Below, piece by piece: positions 57,262 through 64,000 of a stretch of 64,000 nucleotides of DNA. The notes beneath the pieces are model-generated. The model was given only the letters and a program-made list of their open reading frames with translations. It ran no database searches and had not been told where the DNA came from. Position 1 is the first letter of the stretch, and each line of letters begins with the position of its first letter. Source of the stretch: Acanthococcus lagerstroemiae (taxonomy: Eukaryota > Arthropoda > Insecta > Hemiptera > Eriococcidae). The DNA is taken from contig CM063106.1 in NCBI GenBank assembly GCA_031841125.1, positions 36,824,001 through 36,888,000 on the forward strand. Direction: 5' to 3'. A program made the position numbers and the translations under genes.

Positions 57262-59461
57262 AGTTTTTTTTTTGTTTTTTTTTTTATTATTAATATTTGC
57301 GGTACTGTGACACATGTTACATTGTCCGCGAGTGGTCACATCAGGTGGTACATTCACTTGCAAACGTGTATAGAAGCTTACAAAGTACAAATTAGTACAG
57401 AGGCTGTATGCGTTCGTTTTAAGAACTACATCACGGGTATTTCATGAGCAAATCTTAGGTTTAACTACAGTGCTACTAGACGTGGTCGAGCGGCATTGGT
57501 CGTTTGAGCCTTCGTATTATTGGCTCCTCCAGCAGTTGTAGGGCTAGCGTACTTGGGTGCTTGTGCAGCCGTTTCTCAAATCGGCTAGTTAACCTGCGAG
57601 CCAGCTCGTCGACAGTTTCGATGCCGAGGTCGTGGTGTAGCGTAATCGTACTGACGTACTGGGGCGCGTTGGTGATCTTCTTTAATATGGTGTTTTGCTG
57701 GACTTGTATCACTTTTACATTGGACTTGGCTGCGTAACCCCACACCGGTATTCCGTAGCTCCAGAGCGGTCGGAGTACCGTGACGTATAGTAGACGTTTA
57801 TTGGAGAGACTTAGTTTGTTGCGGCCTTTCATGAGCCAGAAGAGGTTTCGGAATCGGAGCCGGAGTTCAGTTTTCTTAGTGTCGCAGTGAGTCTTCCATG
57901 TGAGCTTTTTGTCGATGTGGATTCCCAAGTATCTAACACTTGGCTGGTTGGGAATTGCGTCGTTGTCAAATAATAACTGTATATCTGGGTGGTGCCGTAA
58001 CGAGAAATCTACCTTGACAGACTTGGAGGCGTTGATCCTTATTTTCCATTTTTTCGCCCAGTTGGAGACCTTTAATAGTGACTGTTGGAGTGCACAAATG
58101 GCTCTGTTGAAGTCCTTATGTGGTGCGAGAATGGCCGTATCGTCGGCAAAAGTAGCGATCATGGTGTCTTTTGCGACCGGGATATCCGCTGTGTAAAGTA
58201 TGTACAACAGGGGCCCCAGAACGCTGCCTTGTGGTACTCCAGCGCAGATTGGGGAGGGATCTGACTTGGCTTCTCCGTAGTGCACAATGAAATTGCGATT
58301 GAACAGGTATGATGACAGGAGCTGGACAGTTTGCTCTGGTAGGTATTCGCTGATTTTGTGGATCAGTCCCTCTAACCACACTCTGTCGAAGGCTTGTTTT
58401 ACATCGAGGAATACCCCAGGGCAGTGCTTTTTCCCTTCTAGTGAGGTTCGAATTGTGTTTACAATTCTGCAGACTTGCTCTGTTGTAGCATGCTTGCTAC
58501 GAAACCCGAACTGGTGCTCTGGTATGATATTCACTTTCTCGACCATGATCAGGACCCGTTTGTATAACAGTTTTTCGAACAATTTGGAGATGGTAGGTAG
58601 TAGCGCGATGGGTCGATACGACCCTGGTTCTTCCGCTGGTTTGCCTGGTTTGGCTAACATGACAACCTTGGCTGTCTTCCATTCTAGTGGAAAGTGTCGT
58701 AATCGGGTTATTGCGTTGAATATGTGAACGAGTCGACAAATAGCCTTCTTGGAAATTTCTTTGAGCATGGCAGCTGTGATGAGGTCGGGTCCGGGAGCTT
58801 TTTTGGGATTCAATTTCATAATAGTCGACTTGACTTCCATTGGCGAAAAGTACTTTAGTGGTTTGCCCCGTTCAGGCTGCGGTGATGGGTCAATAACCGA
58901 CTGGATGTTGTTTGGCATGAAGGTGTCTCTCAGATGCTGGGCAAAGGCGTTGGCCTTCTCTTGCTCACTTCTGGACCAGTTGCCGGCTCCATCTCGAATT
59001 GGCGGGGTGTGTGCAGGTGGTTTTCTAGCGGCCTTTGCCACTTTGTAAAGTGAATAGTTGGTACTTTTAGTGGTGTCTATAGATAGTAGAAATTCTTCGA
59101 ATGTTTTATTGTTCGCTTTCTGAATGAGGGATTTGGCTGCGCGGCTGGCCCTGTTAAACAGAGTTTTGGTAACAGGGTCCCTGGTGACTTGCCATTGGTG
59201 GCGGAGTTTACGTCTCTTCTTGACTGCATCGGCTACTGCTTTTGGATAGTTGGTCACCTTGCGGTATGAGTGGCTTTGGGGAGGTGTAGATGCGGTAGCT
59301 GCGTCGACTATAGCTTGTGTGATGGATTTTACGGCTACTTCCAAGTCGTGAGTTGTATTTATCCTGTTGATGAACAATTCTCCCTCGGTCTCCGTTTCGG
59401 TTATGGTCATTGTGATAACTTTCGAGGTTGCAGGCTGTAGGCTGTAACCGCAAGCCGGCAA
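57262..59461 (-). mobile_element. 5'-truncated jockey-type LINE with poly(A) tail
   Basis: The minus-strand copy runs from about 59461 into the reverse-transcriptase gene, a roughly 215-bp 3' untranslated region and an A-rich tail (57262-57290, AATAATAAAAAAAAAAACAA). The 5' part with gag and endonuclease is missing, as usual for LINE insertions. The flanks share only an imperfect AATTTC(C)TTG phrase, so the target duplication is uncertain. Confidence 0.9.
57476..59461 (-). CDS. jockey-like reverse transcriptase, 5'-truncated ORF2
   Basis: About 660 residues without a stop. After an N-terminal linker it has the pre-RT block (KKAPGPDLITAAMLKEI), fingers (EEPGSYRPIALLPTISKLFE), HQFGFRSKHATTEQV, the first catalytic Asp in GVFLDVKQAFDRVW, PQGSVLGPLLYILYTADI, and the YxDD-equivalent FADDTAI. 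The thumb and C-terminal regions follow (SVRYLGIHIDKKLTWKTH; LWSYGIPVWGYAAKSN; HHDLGIETVDELARR). The endonuclease domain is absent because of the truncation, so the apparent Met at 59461 is not a true start. The RT frame is fully open, suggesting a young insertion. Confidence 0.95.
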   Translation of the reverse strand: MPACGYSLQPATSKVITMTITETETEGELFINRINTTHDLEVAVKSITQAIVDAATASTPPQSHSYRKVTNYPKAVADAVKKRRKLRHQWQVTRDPVTKTLFNRASRAAKSLIQKANNKTFEEFLLSIDTTKSTNYSLYKVAKAARKPPAHTPPIRDGAGNWSRSEQEKANAFAQHLRDTFMPNNIQSVIDPSPQPERGKPLKYFSPMEVKSTIMKLNPKKAPGPDLITAAMLKEISKKAICRLVHIFNAITRLRHFPLEWKTAKVVMLAKPGKPAEEPGSYRPIALLPTISKLFEKLLYKRVLIMVEKVNIIPEHQFGFRSKHATTEQVCRIVNTIRTSLEGKKHCPGVFLDVKQAFDRVWLEGLIHKISEYLPEQTVQLLSSYLFNRNFIVHYGEAKSDPSPICAGVPQGSVLGPLLYILYTADIPVAKDTMIATFADDTAILAPHKDFNRAICALQQSLLKVSNWAKKWKIRINASKSVKVDFSLRHHPDIQLLFDNDAIPNQPSVRYLGIHIDKKLTWKTHCDTKKTELRLRFRNLFWLMKGRNKLSLSNKRLLYVTVLRPLWSYGIPVWGYAAKSNVKVIQVQQNTILKKITNAPQYVSTITLHHDLGIETVDELARRLTSRFEKRLHKHPSTLALQLLEEPIIRRLKRPMPLDHV

Positions 59462-59503
59462 ACATTTTCAAGGAAATTGAAAAGTACCTAAAGCTGGGTT
59501 GTA

Positions 59504-60130
59504 TTAGGGTCTTTTCAGAGCATTTTTAAGTGAAACATACCTGAAAATTCCATACAGGCAGTTTTGCCTTTTCCCTCTGCAGTCTGCACACTGACCTTTT
59601 TTTTTTTTTTTTTGCGCTACTGCTGAATTGATTATTTGGCTACTTTGAGCTGTTTCTGAGGGTAAAATTGAGAAATCTTCAGATTTCATCAGTATATCTT
59701 TAGATCTTTAGAAAATCTTTAAATGAGACACTCTGTACAGGCCCTGTAGACGAGACATTACCTCCGGGTCAATTTTTTAGACGAGACGCGAAACTTCCGC
59801 TCTGGTGTTTTGCTCGAAATGGGATTCGACTGCTTTGATATTTCACTTGAACTGGGGATCGACGACTCAGTTTGAGTACCTGTAGAAAATTGCAATGCTT
59901 TAGGACCTGTACCTTATGAAATTTGGCGATATTTAATTCAAAATTTTTTTCTTACTTGAACTGGGAATCGGCGGGTTCGTTACTTTCTCAAGAGTTTTTT
60001 GAGTTTTCGTATGGTTAGCTTCTTTCTTTTCAAGTTCAGCTTTTTTTGTATCCCTTTTCAATTGTTTTTCAAGTAGTTTTTTTTCCAACTTCACTTTTCT
60101 TCTGGATTATTTTGTTTTTCTTTTCTACGA
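59504..60130 (-). CDS. Possible exons of an unknown charged protein
   Basis: Two exons fit by phase. One ends at 59956 (about 60110-59956), Lys/Glu-rich (LEKKLLEKQLKRDTKKAELE, KVTNPPIPSS, donor CAA/GTAAGA, phase 1). The second is 59762-59879 (acceptor TTTTCTACAG, STQTESSIPSSSEISKQSN ... KLTRR, donor GGAG/GTAATG). A third block at 59530-59689 (MKSEDFSILPSETAQSSQII, donor TTTCAG/GTATGT) is on the same strand but its phase does not match. The predicted protein is a coiled-coil-like basic region plus a Ser/Thr linker, with no domain. It may be a host gene or the leader of a transposon gene. Confidence 0.4.
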
Positions 60131-60179
60131 AGGATTCAACTGAAATAACCCTGCAAAAAATTTACATATTTTTAGAAAT

Positions 60180-61361
60180 TGCATTTACTTGAATAAAATA
60201 TACTCATATGTTTAGGAGGGGGAGTGGTCAATTTCAAAATGAGCACCATCTTACCTGTAACCGAAAAGGACTGATAAGACCAGGAACCGACATCAACTAA
60301 CACATGATTGTCAATCCAAGTCGTCATGGTAGGGCTCCAAAATGTGACATACTACTTTTTCTTTTAAAGCCATCGCGTATGTTAAAAGAGTTTGAAGAAC
60401 TCGTATAAAAACATTATTATTTTGATCCTTTTTTGTCCTAAATAAATTCGAGAGTAGTCCGATACAGCGTCGCTCATCTGGCAACCCTGGTACCATAGTC
60501 GATGTCCACTCTGCGGTGTGCGGAGGACAGAACTCACAAATAAAATCTGTACCCCTGCCTATTTCGCTCTTACTAGATAGTAATTAACGTTACAAATGTG
60601 TGAGTAAAATAAAATATATATAAAAAATAGGTGAATCTGTAATTTTCTTTATTTTATTTTTAACATGATGGTTGCTTACATAACGATTAATTGCGGGCCT
60701 AGAGTTAAATCCGCGTAACTCCATTTTGGCAAATTTTTCCGACGATGCAAAAAACTGGTTACATTGCTTCATTATCTGTATTTTCGTTGATAACGCGTCG
60801 AAATGATTTTGAGCCTTTCGCGGCATTTTTGAGACATTTCTGGTGTCACAAACGATGCGGAGCCGTGTCAGAAACACATTTCTGTAACAACAAAAAATAA
60901 TTGCCGAAAATTGTAGTTACACGGTTTTGACTCTCCGCCTGCATAAATGCTAGAAATAAAAGATGGCACTCTATCGCTTGTTACTGATTAATTTTTATTT
61001 ATCTTGTTATATTTTTTTAAAAAGACAAGTTGAATTTTTGTGCGTATAATAAGCTAGAAACATATTGTAACTACACTTATATTAAGACGGATAATGTTAA
61101 TGTTTCGCAAGATGTAAAAAGTATTTGAAATTTAAAATTTACAATTACGAAATTTATAACCTAATACGCATCTGCTACTACAAAAGGAAATCAAAGTCGT
61201 TTTAAAATAAACTGTAAAACTATGAACCTGTTGTCGTATTTATTTCGTGAGATGTCATCGTAATTATTGTGCTGGAGACGCATCTCCAGGGGAAAATTCT
61301 GATGTAGTTTCCCCTTGCTTCCATCAGCCTTTATCTGTCGGAGCATTCCTTCTCCTATGTG
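60180..61361. other. No recognised gene
   Basis: A minus-strand 78-codon frame with ATG at 60826 (MPRKAQNHFDALSTKIQIMK) is coding-like but unrecognised. The remainder is AT-rich and noncoding. Confidence 0.35.
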
Positions 61362-61546
61362 CAGGGGTGGATTAGCCCTTTCTAGCGTAGGAAGCAAAAT
61401 CAAAATTGGCGCCCTCAGCGAGCTCGATCGGCGCGCACACGCCTGCGTTCGTATTGAAAAAAAATTTTCTCGTCCCCTGAAGGCGCCCTACTTTTCTCCG
61501 CGCCCCAAGCAAATGTTTCCTATGCTTATGTGTTAATCCGCTCCTG
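61362..61546. mobile_element. 185-bp hAT-like MITE
   Basis: Ends CAGGGGTGGATTA (61362) and inverse TAATCCGCTCCTG (61546), with inner GGCGCCC / GGCGCCC motifs and TTTCCTATGCTTA near the right end mirroring TAGCGTAGGAAGCA near the left. The CAG..GGTGGATTA end is typical of ZMYM/ZBED-like hATs. A clear 8-bp target duplication is not seen. Confidence 0.7.
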
Positions 61547-61689
61547 GCTTCTAGTTCTTCTTCAAGCCCCCTCATCATACTAAGGTAGCACACACACAGA
61601 GGGGGACTTCATCTATATCAGCGTGTAAATTTCAATTGGTATCTGAAATCAAATAGCACAAGTCTTACACACAGGGTTATTCAGTTTAT

Positions 61690-63425
61690 CGCGCTACATA
61701 GGGGAACGCCGCATGTTGCGTGGTGATATGAATCTCCGGAGAATTACTTCGGGGGAAATCTCGGATGATTTTTAATGAATTTCATCGGTATTGTTGGAAA
61801 AAATTCCAATAATTTCCAAAGAATTTCTTCGGAAACGTCCGGGAAAATCGAAAAATTTTAGGGGATTTCATCGGAAATGATAAGAAAATCTCCTATGATT
61901 AAAAAAAAATTCATCGGAACTCGGGAAAAATTTCTGATCATTTTTAAAGAATTTTATTGGAACCCGGGAAAGTCTCCGATAAATTTGTAAAGAATTTTTT
62001 TGGAAACGGGAAAAATCTCGGATATAATATACGGAATTTCATCGGAAATCTTTGGAGAAAATTCTGATAATGTCCATAGAATCTCATCGGAAATCTTTAG
62101 AATCATTTCCAATGATTTCCAAAAAAGTTTCATCAAAATTCTTCAAGAAAATTTTTCGATAATTTTAGAATTATTTCTGAGAAATACTCGAGAAAAATCT
62201 CCGATAATTTTTAAGGAATTTTTTCGGAACTCGGGAAAAATCTCTGATAAATTTTAAGGAATTTCATCGAAAATTGTTGGAAAAGTCTGCGATGCTTTTT
62301 AAGGAATTTTATCGGAACTCGGGAAAAAACTCCGATCATTTTAAGGAATTTCAGCGGAAATTGTTGGGAAAAATTCGATAATGTCCGAAGAATCTCATCG
62401 GAAACCTTTAGAAAATATTTCTTATAATTTCCAAAAAGTTTCATCAGAATTCTTCAAGAAAATTTTCCGATAATTGTAGAATTATTTCTGAGAAATACTC
62501 GGGAAAAATTTCTGATCATTTTTAAAGAATTTCATCGGAACCCGGGAATGTCTCCGATAAATTTGTAAAGAATTTTTTTGGAAACGGGAAAAATCTCGGA
62601 TATAATATACGGAATTTCATCGGAAATCTTTGGAGAAAATTCCGATAATGTCCATAGAATCTCATCGGAAATCTTTAGAATCATTTCCAATGATTTCCAA
62701 AAAAGTTTCATCAAAATTCTTCAAGAAAATTTTTCGATAATTTTAGAATTATTTCTTAGAAATACTCGAGAAAAATCTCCGATAAATTTTAAGGAATTTC
62801 ATCGGAAATTGTTGGGAAAAATTCCGATAATGTCGGAAGAATCTCATTGGAAACCTTTAGACAAAATATCCTATAATTTCCAAAAAGTTTCATCAAAATT
62901 CTTCGAGGACGTTTTTTCGGTAATTCTTGAAGCCTGTCATAGGAAATATTCGGGGGATTTCTCCAATGGTTTAGTAATTCAAAAATTATCGGGAAAATTC
63001 TCGAAGAGTTTAATGAAATTTTTTTAGAAATCATTGGAAATTTTTCCTAAAAATTTCCAATGAGATTCTTCGGAAATTATCGAAATTAGTTTCCAACAAT
63101 TCCCGATAAAATTCTTTAAAATTTATGGGAGATTTTTCCCGAGTTCCCATAAAATTCCTTAAAATTTATTGGAGATTTTTTCCAACGTATCCGAAGAAAT
63201 TCTTTGTAAATTATTGGAATCTTTTTCAACAATTTTCGATAAAATTCCTCAAAATATATCGGGGATTCTTCCCGAGTTTCAATGAAATTCTTTAAAAATT
63301 ATCAGAGATTTCTCCCTAGTATTTCCCATAAATACTTCAAAAATTATCGAAAAATTTCTTGGAATCTCTTCCCAACAAAATTCCGGTGAAATTCCTTAAA
63401 AATCAACGGACATTTTTCTGTGTGA
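61690..63425. repeat. Degenerate satellite in inverted arms (foldback type)
   Basis: Dozens of diverged copies of GGAATTTCATCGGAAAT / GGGAAAAATYTCCGATAATTT phrases. The left arm (61730 to about 63010) is mostly one orientation and the right arm (63030-63425) is the reverse. A 578-bp unit is duplicated in tandem (about 61921-62200 against 62499-62780, over 95 percent alike), giving the same 85-codon chance frame twice. The left edge contains GCATGTTGCGTGGTGAT, matching in inverse the ATCAACACGCAACATTG near the edge of the foldback at 11.9 kb. Confidence 0.85.
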
Positions 63426-63426
63426 C

Positions 63427-63960
63427 ATTCGGAATCAGCGACCTCGAAAACCCCCTTTTTGATAATCTGTTTGCTGGGTCATGATACTTCAATTTTGGAC
63501 GGATTTTGGTTATCTCTAGGCCCTTTACCCCCAATTTTGATGAATTTTGAATTTTTTTTTCATGGATTCATACTCTGAAGGAAGTTCCCTATTCAACGAT
63601 GTGCGTGAAGCCATTTTAATAATCTGCATTCAGAAAGTCAAAAATTTGTGAATAGGAACTAATTTTAGGTTGAAAATTTGGATTTTAAAGTCCTAAACCG
63701 GGTTAAATTGTGTATTCGGAATCCGTGACGTCGAAAACCGCTCTTTCAATCGTCTGCTTGCTAGGTCATGACACTTTGATTTTTGATGGATTTTGGTCAT
63801 CTTTAGGCCCCTTGCCCCCCCCCCAATTGATGAATTTTAATATTTTTTTTCACGGATTCGTATTTTGCAGGATATTATCTTTCCAGCGATGTGCATAAAG
63901 GCATACCTTTTCATCTAAGATTTCGAAGTTGGTGGCACGTTACAACCTAGAGAAACTAGA
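63427..63960. repeat. 287-bp tandem repeat, about 1.8 copies
   Basis: ATTCGGAATCAGCGACCTCG (63427) recurs at 63714 as ATTCGGAATCCGTGACGTCG. Both are followed by GGTCATGA-ACTT, GGATTTTGGT, TAGGCCC and GATGTGC blocks in the same order. Possibly the edge of a longer array beyond the window. Confidence 0.85.
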
Positions 63961-64000
63961 CCTTACCGCAAGAAGATGGCAATTTGTCCGGCAAAGATCC

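Noticed and set aside
58287..58727. Plus-strand 146-codon frame
   Set aside because: It is antisense to the jockey reverse transcriptase, whose catalytic motifs are in the minus-strand frame.
62000..63027. 85- and 149-codon frames repeated at 62000 and 62578
   Set aside because: They lie in degenerate satellite DNA, and their identity comes from the 578-bp tandem duplication. The composition is that of the repeat, not of a protein.

Overview
The window is eukaryotic nuclear DNA, most likely from an insect. It is AT-rich, its genes have GT-AG introns, and almost all recognisable coding sequence belongs to mobile elements common in insects: mariner/Tc1, pogo/Tigger, PIF/Harbinger, several hAT lineages, a Sola-like DDE family, a jockey-type LINE, copia and BEL/Pao fragments, and a Maverick-like DNA polymerase B. 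A sap-feeding insect is possible, but the sequence does not fix the order. I found no convincing conserved host gene, rRNA, tRNA or CRISPR array. Everything here was read by eye; no database search was run.

Layout. 0-2.5 kb: a 274-bp tandem duplication, an F-box-like exon and a 740-bp MITE. 2.56-7.6 kb: a Tigger-like transposase (minus strand) preceded by six small exons whose intron phases all agree. Most of the exon part is duplicated at 30.3-32.3 kb. 8.66-16.59 kb: a three-level nest. A mariner with perfect 32-bp ends is split by a 6.75-kb Harbinger (45-bp ends, TAA target duplication). The Harbinger carries two interdigitated antisense genes, a DDE nuclease and a MADF protein. Their shared intron holds a 3-kb foldback element. 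17.3-18.9 kb: an MSV199-type protein of large DNA viruses and a broken membrane-anchored reading frame, next to a hAT MITE that contains a 189-bp copy of neighbouring sequence. 22.5-30.3 kb: a tyrosine-recombinase-like pseudogene, a truncated mariner and a decayed protein-primed-type DNA polymerase B. The polymerase is interrupted by a 2.17-kb cassette bounded by exact 36-bp direct repeats and holding an intact, unrecognised 667-codon reading frame.

34-37, 46-49 and 52.6-53.3 kb hold three members of one transposase family (motifs CPAQNKN / APGQNNN). Two have terminal inverted repeats containing CCTAAGT. Two share the same phase-1 intron. One is inserted into the first exon of a ZMYM1-like hAT gene (43.6-49.4 kb). 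50-52 kb: Tc1/mariner remnants. 53.6-57.2 kb: fragments of BEL/Pao, a SWIM zinc-finger gene, copia gag and a BED-type hAT. 57.26-59.46 kb: a 5'-truncated jockey LINE with a poly(A) tail. 59.5-60.2 kb: possible exons of an unknown gene. 61.4 kb: a small hAT-like MITE. 61.7-64 kb: a foldback-type degenerate satellite and a 287-bp tandem repeat.

The best candidates for something undescribed are the direct-repeat-bounded cassette at 26.5-28.7 kb, the Sola-like family, the Tigger gene with extra 5' exons, and the virus-like cluster at 17-20 kb.
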